64,000 bases of DNA from Desulfococcus multivorans (GCF_001854245.1 NZ_CP015381.1:2205001-2269000); one strand, 5' to 3'; positions 34,113 to 44,669 are shown, numbered from the stretch's first letter. The notes: a model not told the origin generated them from the sequence alone. Made by a program: numbers and translations.

Positions 34113-35777
34113 TCAATCCCCGGCGGCGGTCCATAGACCGGTCATCATGGCCGTGCCCTGTTGAAAAAATAGCGTCATGAGATGTTGGGCAAGGATTCGG
34201 AGGTCGAGATTGGAGATCAGGCTTCGATAGTTTTCAGGGCGGTCCATGAACGGAAAGCTCCAGGCGGCCCAGCGTTGAGGGCCCTCCGTCATCATCAGGA
34301 GGGCCATTTCCCCTGCCATGGCCTTGTCGAGATCAAAGGCGGGGCAGAGGTCGAAGAGAACGCCTTCCAGGGTGAAGAAGGCTTTCCGGAACAGCAGCAG
34401 ATCCGAGGGAAAGCGGAACCCTTCGAGGGCGAGGCCGTCCAGAAGCACGAAGGTCTTCCCGGCGATGCCGCCCGTCAAATACCGATTGTCTGCCGTTATG
34501 GTGTCGATCGCCCTGTCGAGCCGTGAGCGGAAAGCGGGCGTATACCGGTCATCATCAACGGAAAGATCCTGGATGCCCTGGGAAATCCTGTCCCGTGCCG
34601 CCATGAGAATCCCCAGCATCGTAAAGATCAGCCGGCTGCGTTTGTCTCGCGGCAGGGTACCGGAAAGGCTCCAGTCGATGAGGCCGAGTCGGAAAGATCC
34701 CGTGATGTCGCGGCACTGAGCGAGAAGGTTCCCGGCGTGGGGGTCGCCGTGGAAGGGCGGCCGGGGGTCCGGGGAAAAGAGGGGCCGCCAGATAAGAATC
34801 CTGAACAGATCCTCCGCCAGGCGCCGCCGGTCCTCCGGCGTCGTGCAGGCCTCCGTGATCTTTTCACCGCCCAAAAACGCCATGGCGGTGATCTCCGGGG
34901 TGGAGAACGGGTAGAGCGTCGGCACCCGGGCCGGTCCTCTGTCGTGATAAAACCGAAAGGCCGCCTTCAATTTTTTCTGTTCACCCGAAAGGTCGGCTTC
35001 CTCCATCAGGGCCGAACGAATGTCCTGGAAAACATCGGCGAAATGAAGATGTTTCAAGGGATATCGATGCCGCCGCGCGTCGAGATACCCGGCCAACTCG
35101 GGAAGGAGATCGAGCTCTTCCCGAAGGCACGATTCAACCCCGGGCCTGAGCATCTTGAAAACCCCCCTGCGGCGCGTCCCGTCTTCCCGGACGAAAGTGA
35201 ACGGCACTGCAAGCCCGACGCTCGCCTCGGCAATGGGCGCGCTGCCGATCCGAATGTCGTACCGGGCGATGTCTTCTCCGAGGGCTGCCTGGATTCGTTC
35301 GATGATGTCGTCCATGGGAACGGTGCATGGGGCGTGCTCCAGAGCGACCAGCCAGTTTTTGAGGGACGGATCCAGGTGACGGTTTCGGGCGATGATCTGC
35401 CCCAGCTTGTGGAGTGTCGGGAGGTGCCGGGCCAGCATCAGGAGACGGGCTCCGGCCGGGGTTTCCGGGCTCAATCGGGCCTGATCCGCCATGAGCCTGG
35501 AGATCCGTTCCACCGGAAGACGGGAGAGGATGAACCGGATGCCGTCGGTAACCACCTGTCGATATCCGCCGTAGACCCGGGGGAGCACGTCCGCCGGCCT
35601 GAGGATCGCCACGATGTCGTCCGCAGCCTGCTTCCGAAACCGGTCATGTCCAACGGCGTCGGCCATTGCCGTCAGCCGCGCCTCAACATCGACGCGGCTC
35701 AGGGTTTCGGACAAGTGCCGGAGAAATTTTTTCCGCCCATCAAGGTCAAAGGGCAGGGACGGCGAGGTCATGTTCAT
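34113..35777 (-). CDS. ABC1/UbiB (AarF)-family kinase-like protein
   Basis: 554 residues. Atypical protein-kinase-like fold associated with quinone synthesis or lipid homeostasis. KLGQIIARN corresponds to the KxGQ motif, ASVGLAVPF to the Ala-rich loop and FKMLRPGVE to the nucleotide-binding Lys strand. HGDPHAGNLL is the catalytic loop and IDWSLSG replaces the DFG segment. No C-terminal membrane helices of the UbiB type are evident. It overlaps the large AsmA-like gene by 4 bp (ATGA), so the two are translationally coupled. That suggests a shared role at the envelope. Confidence 0.88.
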   Translation of the reverse strand: MNMTSPSLPFDLDGRKKFLRHLSETLSRVDVEARLTAMADAVGHDRFRKQAADDIVAILRPADVLPRVYGGYRQVVTDGIRFILSRLPVERISRLMADQARLSPETPAGARLLMLARHLPTLHKLGQIIARNRHLDPSLKNWLVALEHAPCTVPMDDIIERIQAALGEDIARYDIRIGSAPIAEASVGLAVPFTFVREDGTRRRGVFKMLRPGVESCLREELDLLPELAGYLDARRHRYPLKHLHFADVFQDIRSALMEEADLSGEQKKLKAAFRFYHDRGPARVPTLYPFSTPEITAMAFLGGEKITEACTTPEDRRRLAEDLFRILIWRPLFSPDPRPPFHGDPHAGNLLAQCRDITGSFRLGLIDWSLSGTLPRDKRSRLIFTMLGILMAARDRISQGIQDLSVDDDRYTPAFRSRLDRAIDTITADNRYLTGGIAGKTFVLLDGLALEGFRFPSDLLLFRKAFFTLEGVLFDLCPAFDLDKAMAGEMALLMMTEGPQRWAAWSFPFMDRPENYRSLISNLDLRILAQHLMTLFFQQGTAMMTGLWTAAGD

Positions 35778-38700
35778 CGATTTCCTTTCGGTGCCCCCGC
35801 CGCCCCGGGGCTTTTGGCTTCCAGCGCCAGTCCCGCGGACGCGGCGTTTTTTCCGGATTTCGCCTCGGGCGGTCCCGCGGAGACACGTTCCCCAGGTATG
35901 CCGTTCTCGCCGGTGAGGACTTTGACCACGGCTGTCGCCCGTTCCGCGGCGAGGTTTTCCAGGGCTTTCGGTTCCAGGGGCTCTGCTTCAACCAGGCGCT
36001 CGAAAATCGTCTTGGCCGCCCTGCCCGGATCCGGGGACTGTGTTTTCTCGGCGGCGTCGATCTCCTCTTCCAGTTGATCCGCGGCCTCACCGCCGAACCG
36101 TTCCTCAAACCATTTCTCGAGAGTCTTCCGTACCCGTCGGTTGCTGAAATCGACGGGACCCGGATCCTCGCCGGGCTTCAAGGGAGTCTGCCGTTTTTCA
36201 GCCAGAGTCCTTCGAACCCGGCGTTCCCGCAATACCCGACCATCCGCCTGTGCATCATAGCGGCCCGTCACGACGACCTGAAGCTGAGGCCGTTGCTTCA
36301 GCGCCTCACGCAGTTTGTCGAGCTTCTCCCGTTCCGGGGGGGAGGGTGTTGCGCTTCCCGGCTCGAAAGCCACTGCCTCCAAATCCTTGCCTTCGATGCC
36401 CAGGAGGGCTCCCAGGGCACGGAAGGGGGCGGTGGCGATTTTGGTGATCAGGTTGGTGAAGGCTTTCCAGATGATACCCCCGAAACTGAATTGAGGGTCG
36501 TTGAGGTTCCCGCGGACCGGCAGCCCGATGTCGATGACGCCGTCGGCATCCTGAAGCAGGGCCACGGCCAGGTCCAGGGGCAGGTTGGCGGCATCGGGGC
36601 TCTCCACCTTCTCCCCCAGGATCAGCCGATCGACGATGATCTGGTTGTCGCCCAGCATCTGGCCGTTGTCGATCTTGTACTCGAGATCCAGGGATATCTT
36701 TCCCGAACGGATGCGGCGTCCCGCGAACTTGCCCGAGTAGGGCGACAGCCGGGTCATCTCCAGATTCTGGAAGATCATGGCGATATCCATGAATGCCTTG
36801 GGATCGAAGGTGTTGATTTCCCCTTCGATCCTGGCGGAGCCGTATTCGTTGACGCGCCCCTCGAGCTTGATCTGAGCCCGTGTGTTTTTTTCGGACGACA
36901 TGCCGATGACGACCCCGGCGAGCTCCCCGATCTCGGTGCCGAAGGGGGGCGTAAGGCTGAGATCGGTGAAATCGAGGCTGCCGTCCGCCAGGCGAACCTT
37001 CGAAATCCGAATGGGGAATTCGTTGGACGGCGCTTCAGGCGCCGATTTTGCGACGGTTTTGTCCTTCGGGGGCGTCTTGATGATCTTGACGACGTTGACG
37101 GTCCCGTCCTGGTCGATAAACAGCTTGCCGGCGGGCTTCGAGAGAACGATCTCGTCGATGGCCAGCCGGTTGGGCGACAGGTGGAGGCGAAGCTGGCCGG
37201 TTTGGAGAGACGACCAGCCCACAAGGGTTTCCTTGGATCCGGTTTCCACCACCCGGAAATCGTCGACCTGAATCTTCCCGGCATAGACGGTTTTGGCCCG
37301 CGCCTTTTCGGCGCCGTGACGGAGCGTCCCCTTTGTGGAAAACCGGCCGGAGAGCATCTCCACGTCCACATACGGCGTGATGTAGGGCTGGACAGGGGTC
37401 AGATCGAGGTCCGCCACGTCAAGGTTCACCTCGGCCGCCGGCCCCGCGGGATCGACGGTGCCCCCGGCCGACAGCCGCCCCCCCTGAACCGCCGTCATCG
37501 CCAGCGTGAACGTCGACGGAGATCGGCCGTCAACGTCCAGGAGTTCGAGGGAGACGCCTTCGATCCCGAAGACCGGTTTTTCGGGATTCACGGCGGCGTC
37601 GATAAAGGACGACCGGAAATCCGAAATCCCGATCTTCCGCACCATGAATTGCCAGGGATCCTGGGCGTCGGACGGCGGGTCCGGTTTTTTTTCGGTGACG
37701 TCGGCTTTTGCCGGAGGGATGAGCTTCACGGCGTCGATCCCGCCGGCGGCGTCCCGGGCCACGGCGATCTTCCCGCCGCTCATCTCGACGGCATCTATGG
37801 TGATGGACCGATCGGCCAGGTCGACGGCTCCCGACGTGACCGCGATCACGGGGATGTCGATGATCGGCCGGGAAGCCCCCTCGAGCGCCGCCGTGGTGCC
37901 CTGGATGCGGGATTCGATCCCGGTGAGCTTGACGCTCACCGGTCCCGGGCCGGTTTCAACGGCGGCCTTGAGGGCGAGGTCAACCGGTCCGGCATGGATC
38001 GCCGCCGAAGGCTTTCGGCTTGCATCGGTGAAGGCGAGGTTGACGTCGTCCACGGTGAACCGGTCGACCTTCAGGCGCCAGGGGGCTCCCGGGGGGGACG
38101 GCGGTTTCGATGGGGATGTCGTCGGGTTCGATCGCAGGATGTTCTGGAGATTCACTCGTCCGTCTGCGCCGATGCCGGCACCGAGGCGGCCCCCCCGAAT
38201 CGATAACGCGCCGATCCCGACCGTTCGGCCGACCGGGTCGACGCGGCCGCCCTTCAAGGCAATTTCGGTCAGTGCGAGGAAGGGTTCGGGCTCTTTTTCC
38301 ATCTGCAGGGCCAGATCCGAAAGTCGAATCTCGAGGTCGTCCACCACGGCTTTCGTGCTCCCCTCCGTCATGGCGAGGTCATACCCCAGTTTGACCCCCA
38401 GGGCGCCCCGGGGTTGGCTCAGGTTCAGGGCGTCCCGGGCAAAGGGCCAGAGCGTGGCCGCCTTGAGGGATTCAATGGACAGTTTTCCCGAGGAGGCGAT
38501 GGGTGCAAGGGACACCCGGCCTTCCCATCGAAAGGTTCCCCCGTCGGGAAATTTGGCGCCGAGGGTGTAAGCCCCCTCCCGGTCGGCCAGGGTGGAGATA
38601 TTGTTGAGGGCGACGTCGACGGGGTGAATCGCCAGGGCGGCGGGTCGGGATTGTCGGAGGTCCGCGATGTCGATTTTTCCGTCCTCGATGGCCACGGCGT

Positions 38701-39217
38701 GGACGAGCAGCCTGACGGGACCGCTCTTTTCGGAATCGGCGTCGGTGTCGTCAGGACTGTCCGGCCCGGGGGCAGGGGGGTCCGGCACGGCAGGACCCAG
38801 CTTCGCCCAGTTGAGGGCCCCGTCTTTTTCGATCACGATGCGGGCCGACGGCGAATCGAGCCGGATGTCCCTGAAGGTCCACGCCCAGCGGAAAAGGCTG
38901 CTGAGCTGGAAATTCACGAACAACCGGTGAAATCCCGCCAGGGTGCGGTCGTTTTTTTCCCGGAGGCTGAAGTCGGTGACCTCCGCGGTGAGGAGGAACG
39001 GGTTCATGCGAACGCTTCCGATGGTTGCAGGGGTTCCGAGGGCGCTTTCGAGGCCTCTCGGCACATACCGTTTGACCAGGTACGGCGCCAGAAAAAAGCC
39101 GACCAGGGTATAGAAGGCCAGCGCCGCCGCTGCGATGACGACCGGCCTGGATAAGAGGACGCGCTTGATGCGGGATTTCATGTCCGCCCGGGGTTCGGGT
39201 TGATGGGACGGGTTCAT
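35774..39217 (-). CDS. DUF748/AsmA-like envelope protein
   Basis: 1147 residues. ATG 39217 has AAGGAGG seven bases upstream; an in-frame ATG at 39280 is less likely. One N-terminal membrane helix (VVIAAAALAFYTLVGFFLAPYLV) is followed by the DUF748 opening (PRGLESALGTPATIGSVRMNPF, TDFSLREKN). A very long series of beta-rich repeats follows, with proline/glycine linkers, as in AsmA/TamB-type lipid-transfer bridges. The end (KLREALKQRPQLQVVVTGRYD) recalls an OmpA-like tail, but the peptidoglycan-binding motif is incomplete. It probably spans the periplasm. It is coupled to the ABC1-type kinase gene. Confidence 0.85.
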   Translation of the reverse strand: MNPSHQPEPRADMKSRIKRVLLSRPVVIAAAALAFYTLVGFFLAPYLVKRYVPRGLESALGTPATIGSVRMNPFLLTAEVTDFSLREKNDRTLAGFHRLFVNFQLSSLFRWAWTFRDIRLDSPSARIVIEKDGALNWAKLGPAVPDPPAPGPDSPDDTDADSEKSGPVRLLVHAVAIEDGKIDIADLRQSRPAALAIHPVDVALNNISTLADREGAYTLGAKFPDGGTFRWEGRVSLAPIASSGKLSIESLKAATLWPFARDALNLSQPRGALGVKLGYDLAMTEGSTKAVVDDLEIRLSDLALQMEKEPEPFLALTEIALKGGRVDPVGRTVGIGALSIRGGRLGAGIGADGRVNLQNILRSNPTTSPSKPPSPPGAPWRLKVDRFTVDDVNLAFTDASRKPSAAIHAGPVDLALKAAVETGPGPVSVKLTGIESRIQGTTAALEGASRPIIDIPVIAVTSGAVDLADRSITIDAVEMSGGKIAVARDAAGGIDAVKLIPPAKADVTEKKPDPPSDAQDPWQFMVRKIGISDFRSSFIDAAVNPEKPVFGIEGVSLELLDVDGRSPSTFTLAMTAVQGGRLSAGGTVDPAGPAAEVNLDVADLDLTPVQPYITPYVDVEMLSGRFSTKGTLRHGAEKARAKTVYAGKIQVDDFRVVETGSKETLVGWSSLQTGQLRLHLSPNRLAIDEIVLSKPAGKLFIDQDGTVNVVKIIKTPPKDKTVAKSAPEAPSNEFPIRISKVRLADGSLDFTDLSLTPPFGTEIGELAGVVIGMSSEKNTRAQIKLEGRVNEYGSARIEGEINTFDPKAFMDIAMIFQNLEMTRLSPYSGKFAGRRIRSGKISLDLEYKIDNGQMLGDNQIIVDRLILGEKVESPDAANLPLDLAVALLQDADGVIDIGLPVRGNLNDPQFSFGGIIWKAFTNLITKIATAPFRALGALLGIEGKDLEAVAFEPGSATPSPPEREKLDKLREALKQRPQLQVVVTGRYDAQADGRVLRERRVRRTLAEKRQTPLKPGEDPGPVDFSNRRVRKTLEKWFEERFGGEAADQLEEEIDAAEKTQSPDPGRAAKTIFERLVEAEPLEPKALENLAAERATAVVKVLTGENGIPGERVSAGPPEAKSGKNAASAGLALEAKSPGAAGAPKGNR

Positions 39218-39447
39218 GGAGACCTCCTTGGCTGTTTTAAATGCGGCTGCCGGAATGCGATGGGTGTCGGGGAGCGACACGCGATACGGTCTTCGATCTT
39301 TCTATACCCGATGACGGCCCGATGTAAATAAGAGAAAGGGCTTTTACCGCTGGGGCGCGGGTTGAAATCCTGAATGCACCCGAAAAGCGGGTCGGGATCG
39401 GAAGTGGGAAGTCAGATTGATTTCATCGATACGCGGCGCAATTTTCA

Positions 39448-39475
39448 TTGACCTGTTCAATCCATATGGTATACA
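39448..39475 (+). promoter_or_regulatory. Candidate promoter of the selenoprotein gene
   Basis: TTGACC (39448-39453), a 16-bp spacer and TATACA (39470-39475). An alternative extended -10, TGGTATAAT (39483-39491), lies closer to the gene. Both are upstream of the first ribosome-binding site (AAAAGGAGGG near 39501). Confidence 0.5.
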
Positions 39476-39515
39476 TCGTTATTGGTATAATTCGCATAAT
39501 TAAAAGGAGGGCGTG

Positions 39516-40235
39516 ATGAGTGACGAAGTGCCGGTCGGCTGCGCCAGACCCACCGGAGGCCCCGTCGGCGAAACCGTCGATGAGAGCCCCGAAACAAAAC
39601 CCACCATCGTCAAGGAGGTTTCACCTATGATTCAAGTCGGCAAAAAAGCGCCGGATTTTGTCGCCCCGGCCTATCAGCAGGGCAAGTTCGTTTCCGTAAA
39701 ACTCTCGGATTACCTGGGCAAGTGGGTGGTGCTGTGTTTCTATCCCGGGGATTTCACCTTCGTCTGAGCGACGGAGATTTCGGCAGTTGCCGAAAAATAT
39801 CCCACCTTTCAGGAACTGGGCGTTGAAATCCTCTCCATGAGCATCGACAGCGTCTTCGTCCACAAGATGTGGAACGACGAGGAACTTTCGAAGATGGTCG
39901 AGGGCGGCGTGCCGTTTCCCATGCTTTCGGATGCCGGCGGCAGGGTGGGAAAGACCTTCGGTGTCTTCGACGAGGCAGCCGGCGTCGAAACCCGGGGACG
40001 GTTCATCATCGACCCCGACGGGGTGATCCAGGGATTCGAGGTGCTCAATCCACCGGTGGGGCGGAACATCAGCGAGTCCATCCGCCAGCTCCAGGCCTTT
40101 CAGCATGTTCGGAACACCAAGGGCGCCGAAGTAGCGCCGTCTGGCTGGCGTCCGGGGAAAGTGACGCTCAAGCCGGGTCCCGATCTCGTCGGCAAGGTAT
40201 GGACGGTATGGAAAACCGAGATGGCCTTTGATTGA
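39516..40235 (+). CDS. prxU: Selenocysteine-containing peroxiredoxin (PrxU type)
   Basis: 239 residues with TGA 39765 read as selenocysteine. The frame is continuous and conserved on both sides: [22 protein letters not shown], where ordinary peroxiredoxins have FTFVCPTE. A hairpin suited to SECIS function follows. Reduces peroxides in the cytoplasm. The usual C-terminal resolving-Cys motif VCPA is VAPS here, so no C-terminal resolver exists. A 37-residue N-terminal extension carries the only Cys (VGCARPTGG). ATG 39516 has AAGGAGGG; a second AAGGAGG precedes an in-frame ATG at 39627, so a shorter form is possible. Conventional annotation would split this gene at the TGA. Confidence 0.92.
39765..39795 (+). 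promoter_or_regulatory. UGA(Sec) codon and bacterial SECIS-like hairpin
   Basis: TGA 39765-39767 is followed, 10 bases later, by TTTCGGC (39778-39784), loop AGTT, and GCCGAAA (39789-39795): a perfect 7-bp stem. The apical loop starts 18 bases after the TGA, and a G is in its first two positions. Both match known bacterial SECIS geometry for SelB. Confidence 0.85.
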
Positions 40236-40355
40236 TCCGCCTGACGCGCATCGGATTCGAGAAACATCCGGTTCGTCCGAAAAATGATCTGCCGCGAATG
40301 CATCACCCCTGATGCATTCGCCGGTCTTCCTCTCCACCCCTTCCGTTCATCCCCC

Positions 40356-40397
40356 GGCTCCTCCATCCGGTCACCATCATGAAATCGAAAGTTGAGA
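40356..40397. repeat. Solo right end of the TIR element
   Basis: GGCTCCTCCATCCGGTCACC then ATCATGAAATCGAAAGTTGAG matches the right ends of full copies, with one base lost in GAAAGTCGAAAG. No left end is nearby. It lies in the 337-bp gap between the peroxiredoxin and the hybrid kinase. Confidence 0.75.
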
Positions 40398-40496
40398 TTG
40401 CTGTTTTGATACGCTTTTGGGTTGCCTGCGCGGAAAAGATCTGATACCTTTTTTTATAGGTAATTTGTGTCTGTGTTGTCTTGAATTCGGAAATTG

Positions 40497-40526
40497 ACGG
40501 ATGATGCGATTCTGGTCATCATCCGT
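40497..40526. promoter_or_regulatory. 10-bp inverted repeat upstream of the hybrid kinase
   Basis: ACGGATGATG (40497-40506) and CATCATCCGT (40517-40526) are perfect complements separated by 10 bp. They lie 47 bp before the hybrid-kinase ATG. It could be an operator or an mRNA stem; there is no T-run, so a terminator is unlikely. Confidence 0.45.
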
Positions 40527-40572
40527 GACAAACGCTCTAATTTCAGCCCACTGAATCGATCTAACGCCGTTT

Positions 40573-43500
40573 ATGAACCTCCTTTCCAAAAACCGCCTGC
40601 TCGCGCTGACGTTTTCCGGCATCATCACGATCTCGATGATCGTGCACGCCGGTCCTGTCGCGGAAGCCCGGAAGGAAGCCGCACCTATCGCCGCCGGCGC
40701 CGAAGTCGATTATCCGCCCTTTTCCTTTGTCGACGCGGAGGGGCGGGCCACCGGTTTTTCGGTCGAATTGATGCAGGCCGCTCTCACCGCCATGGGGCGG
40801 AATGTCGCTTTTCAGGCCGGGATATGGTCGGATGTCCGGAGCCGGCTGGAAAAAGGCGAGATCGACGCGCTGCCTTTGGTGGGGCGGACCCCGGAACGGG
40901 AGCGCATTTTCGACTTTACCTTCCCCTACATGACGCTCCACGGCGCCGTCGTCGTCCGGAACGACACCACCGGCATTCGGACGTTGGACGACCTTAGAGG
41001 GCGGAGGGTGGCCGTCATGAAGGGCGACAATGCCGAGGAGTTCCTGCGACGGCAGGAACGCGGCATCGACATCCGTACCACGCAAAGCTTCGAGGTCGCC
41101 CTCACCGGCCTTTCAGCAGGCCGATACGATGCCGTCGTCATTCAGCGCCTGGTAGCCCTGCGTCTGATTCAGGAAACCGGTCTCGCCAATCTCAGGATCG
41201 TCAACCGTCCCATCGAAGACTTCCGTCAGGATTTCTGCTTTGCCGTCCGTGAAGGCGATCGTGAAACCCTGGCATTGCTCAACGAAGGACTGGCCCTGGT
41301 CATGGCGGACGGGACCTACCGCCATCTTCACGCCGGATGGTTCGCCGCCCTGGAGCTTCCCTTGAATCGCCGCATCGTGATCGGCGGAGACAACAATTAT
41401 CCCCCTTATGAATATCTGGATGAAAACGGCAGGCCGGCCGGCTACAACGTCGATCTCACCCGGGCCATCGCCCGGGAGCTGAGCCTCGACATCGAGATCC
41501 GACTTGCGCCGTGGGCCGACATCCGCAATGCCCTCGCCCGGGGTGAGATCGACGCCCTTCAGGGGATGTTCTACTCGCCCCGGCGGGACCTGGCCTTCGA
41601 TTTCAGCCCGCCCCATATGGTCAATCACTGCGTCGCGGTGGTTCGTACTGCCGCGGCGCCGCCCCCGACAGCCGTGACGGACCTCGTTGGAAAACAGATC
41701 GTGGTGCAGGAAGGCGACATTATGCATGACTTTGTGATTGAAAACGGGCTGGAGGAGCAGGTCACCACCGTTCCGACCCAGGAGGACGCGCTCCGGGAGC
41801 TGGCGGATGGGCGCCACGACTGCGCCCTGGTCTCCCGGATGACGGCCCTCTACTGGATCAAGAAGTACGGCTGGCGTTATTTGAGCGTCGGCCGGCGCCC
41901 GCTGTTTTCCGCCGGATACGCTTATGCCGTGCCCCACAACCACAAGCCTCTTCTGGCGGAGTTGAGCGAGGGCTTGAAAATGATTGAGGACAGCGGAGAG
42001 TACCGCCGCATCTATACCCGCTGGATGGGCGTATATGAAGCGCCTGAACCCGGATTCAGAGCCTTCATCCGGTATGCCGCTATGGTCATTGCTCCGTTGG
42101 TCCTGCTGCTGTTGTTTTTTTTCCTCTGGACCTGGTCCCTCCGAAAGCAGGTGGCATTGAAGACCATGCACCTCGAAAAGAGCGAGAAACGGTTCCGACG
42201 CGCCATCGAGGAGGCCCCGTTTCCCATCATGATTCACGCCGAGGACGGCGAAGTGATGACCCTCAGCCGCACATGGAAAGAAATTTCCGGGTATACCGGC
42301 GAAGCGGCGGGCACCATCGACGAATGGACGTCATTGGCCCACGGGGACCGGAAAGTGGAAGCCCGCGCGGTTTTCAGCAGGATTTACCGCCCGAACGACC
42401 CTCACGACGACATCTCGTTCGAGATCGTCTGCCGCGACGGTTCCGTCCGGATATGGAATTTCAGTTCGACGTCCCTGGGAAAACTTCCCGACGGTCGCGG
42501 AATCGCCATCACCATGGCCGCCGACATCACCGATCTCAAAGGCGCCCATGAGCGCATCCAGCATCTCAATCATGTGCTCAGGGCGATCCGGGACGTTAAC
42601 CAACTCATCATCAGGGAACGGGATCCCGATGCACTGATCCGCGAAGGCTGCCGGCTTCTGGTGGACCATCGCGGCTATGATTCCGCCCTGATCGTTCTCG
42701 GCGACGAGAACGGCCGTCCCGTCTCCTGGTCCGGAAACGGCACGGCATTTACATCGGAGACGTTGACCCAAATGCTCGAAAGCGGTCAACTGCCCAACTG
42801 CTGCGCCGTCGCCCGTTTTACGGACAACGTCCTGGTGATCGACGACCGGGAAGCGGTGTGTGAGGGGTGTCCCATATATGACGCCCAGAACGGCTCGGAA
42901 TTCCAGTCCCTTTGCGCGCAACTGCGTTACGAGGAGCGTGTTTTCGGGTATATCGTCGTCGCCGTAAGGCAGGGCCTGATCGTGGATGATGAAGAGCTGG
43001 GCCTGTTTACGGAAATCGCCGGCGATCTGGCCTACGCCCTTCACGGCCTGCACACGAACGACGCTCACAAAAAGGCCAACACCGAGCGCATGTCATTGGA
43101 AAAACAACTGATCCAAGCCCAGAAGATGGAATCCATCGGTCGGTTGGCCGGCGGTGTGGCCCACGATTACAACAACATGCTGAGCGTCATTATGGGCTAC
43201 ACGGAGATGGCGATCGAAAAGACCTCGCCGTCCGCGCCGATCAGACACGATCTCAACGAAATTCTGGCGGCGGCGCACCGTTCGGCGAACATTACCCGGC
43301 AGCTGCTGACCTTTGCCCGCCGAGAAACCATAGCTCCCAGAGTGCTTGATTTGAACGCCGCCGTAAAAAACACCCTCAACATGCTTCGCCGCCTCATCGG
43401 TGAGGATGTGGCGTTGATCTGGCGTCCGAGGACCCGGCTGTGGCCGGTCAAAATCGATCCGACCCAGTTCGACCAGATCCTGGCCAATCTCTGCATCAAC

Positions 43501-44250
43501 GCCCGGGATGCCATTACCGATGTGGGCAGGATCATCATCGAAACGGACTGCGTGACCCTCGGCGAGACATACGTCGGTCGCCATCTGGACGATCCCCCCG
43601 GCGAATATGTGGTGCTGTCGGTGACGGACACGGGGTGCGGTATGGATCGGGAGACCGCGGCGCGCATTTTCGAGCCGTTTTTCACGACCAAGAATCCGGG
43701 GACGGGCACCGGTCTGGGATTGGCCACCGTCTACGGCATCGTCAAGCAGAATAGAGGGATCGTGAACGTCTACAGCGAACCGGGCCGAGGGTCCGTCTTC
43801 AGGATCTATCTGCCCCGATTCGAAAAGCCCAAGGCTGAGAGGGTCGCGGCCGTCGCCGAAGAGATTCAAAAAGGGCGTGGCGAATGGGTCCTGCTTGTGG
43901 AGGACGAAGCGTCGATCCTGAAGCTGATGGAAACAATGCTGCATGACCTCGATTACAAGGTATTGCCGGCCAAAAGTCCTGCCGAGGCCCTGGATCTCGC
44001 GGCCACGACATCGCATCCCATCACCCTCCTGATCACCGACGTGGTCATGCCCGAAATGAACGGACGGGAGTTGGCCGAAAAACTCCGGCGCCGCCGTCCC
44101 ACCCTCCGCTGCCTTTTCATGTCGGGCTATACAGACACCGCCATCGCCCACCACGGCGTGTTGATGCCGGGCGTGAACTTCATTCAGAAACCCTTCTCCA
44201 TCAAAGATCTCTCCAACAAGATTCGGACTGTTCTGGAGGCTGAAGGCTGA
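40573..44250 (+). CDS. Hybrid histidine kinase with two periplasmic solute-binding domains
   Basis: 1225 residues. Signal/anchor 1-32; two consecutive SBP_bac_3-type domains at about 35-265 and 267-500 ([45 protein letters not shown]); a membrane helix at about 508-530. Then PAS (540-660), GAF (690-820), HisKA with His864 in [13 protein letters not shown], the ATPase ([24 protein letters not shown]), and a C-terminal receiver with Asp1156 in [11 protein letters not shown]. BvgS-like in plan. The paired domains suggest sensing of amino acids or similar solutes. The last residues, LEAEG, run into a heptamer array. It is first in a long plus-strand signalling island. Confidence 0.94.
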   Translation: MNLLSKNRLLALTFSGIITISMIVHAGPVAEARKEAAPIAAGAEVDYPPFSFVDAEGRATGFSVELMQAALTAMGRNVAFQAGIWSDVRSRLEKGEIDALPLVGRTPERERIFDFTFPYMTLHGAVVVRNDTTGIRTLDDLRGRRVAVMKGDNAEEFLRRQERGIDIRTTQSFEVALTGLSAGRYDAVVIQRLVALRLIQETGLANLRIVNRPIEDFRQDFCFAVREGDRETLALLNEGLALVMADGTYRHLHAGWFAALELPLNRRIVIGGDNNYPPYEYLDENGRPAGYNVDLTRAIARELSLDIEIRLAPWADIRNALARGEIDALQGMFYSPRRDLAFDFSPPHMVNHCVAVVRTAAAPPPTAVTDLVGKQIVVQEGDIMHDFVIENGLEEQVTTVPTQEDALRELADGRHDCALVSRMTALYWIKKYGWRYLSVGRRPLFSAGYAYAVPHNHKPLLAELSEGLKMIEDSGEYRRIYTRWMGVYEAPEPGFRAFIRYAAMVIAPLVLLLLFFFLWTWSLRKQVALKTMHLEKSEKRFRRAIEEAPFPIMIHAEDGEVMTLSRTWKEISGYTGEAAGTIDEWTSLAHGDRKVEARAVFSRIYRPNDPHDDISFEIVCRDGSVRIWNFSSTSLGKLPDGRGIAITMAADITDLKGAHERIQHLNHVLRAIRDVNQLIIRERDPDALIREGCRLLVDHRGYDSALIVLGDENGRPVSWSGNGTAFTSETLTQMLESGQLPNCCAVARFTDNVLVIDDREAVCEGCPIYDAQNGSEFQSLCAQLRYEERVFGYIVVAVRQGLIVDDEELGLFTEIAGDLAYALHGLHTNDAHKKANTERMSLEKQLIQAQKMESIGRLAGGVAHDYNNMLSVIMGYTEMAIEKTSPSAPIRHDLNEILAAAHRSANITRQLLTFARRETIAPRVLDLNAAVKNTLNMLRRLIGEDVALIWRPRTRLWPVKIDPTQFDQILANLCINARDAITDVGRIIIETDCVTLGETYVGRHLDDPPGEYVVLSVTDTGCGMDRETAARIFEPFFTTKNPGTGTGLGLATVYGIVKQNRGIVNVYSEPGRGSVFRIYLPRFEKPKAERVAAVAEEIQKGRGEWVLLVEDEASILKLMETMLHDLDYKVLPAKSPAEALDLAATTSHPITLLITDVVMPEMNGRELAEKLRRRRPTLRCLFMSGYTDTAIAHHGVLMPGVNFIQKPFSIKDLSNKIRTVLEAEG

Positions 44251-44517
44251 AGACTGAAAGCTGAAGGGGTGCGTCTGTGACGAACGGGGCTCTTATTCCG
44301 CTTCAGCAGTTGAGGGATACATACAGGCTGAAGACTGAAGGCTGAAGGCTGAAGGGGTGCGTCTGTGACGAACTGGGCTCTTATTCCGCTTCAGCAGTCG
44401 AAGGTTATAGACTACAGCCGGTAGTCTAAAGGGGTGTGCCTACGGTGAACAGAACATGTAACCCTCCTTCAGCCTTCAGCCTTCAGTCTTCAGCCTCTCT
44501 TCTCAGTCTTCAGCCCC
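44237..44517. repeat. Cluster of R7 elements
   Basis: Two successive forward units (44237 and 44324), each a heptamer array followed by GGGGTGCGTCTGTGACGAAC and CTTATTCCGCTTCAGCAG. Then a diverged third core (near 44430) and a reverse array (44464-44517). The first two units are nearly identical over about 80 bp, a local tandem duplication. Confidence 0.9.
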
Positions 44518-44628
44518 CGCAACATTTTATAATTTTTTCTATAAGTTTTAACTCGCTTCATATCTTTTGATTACAAATAGTTAATTCAATTTCCGGGCTC
44601 TGCGGCGCTAAAAACCCCGTGTTTTTGT

Positions 44629-44669
44629 TTGACAGGGGTGATGTGCGGGGCTATACGTCTCAAACGTAT
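44629..44669 (+). promoter_or_regulatory. Sigma-70 promoter with operator-like dyad over the -10
   Basis: TTGACA (44629-44634), a 17-bp spacer, TATACG (44652-44657). A perfect inverted repeat, ATACGT-5-ACGTAT (44653-44669), covers the -10 and the start region. It lies 86 bp upstream of the HTH-receiver gene, whose product could be the autoregulator. Confidence 0.65.

Noticed and set aside
39765-39767. Peroxiredoxin interrupted by a stop (pseudogene)
   Set aside because: The TGA sits exactly at the catalytic Cys position, the frame is conserved after it, and a SECIS-like hairpin follows; selenocysteine explains it better.
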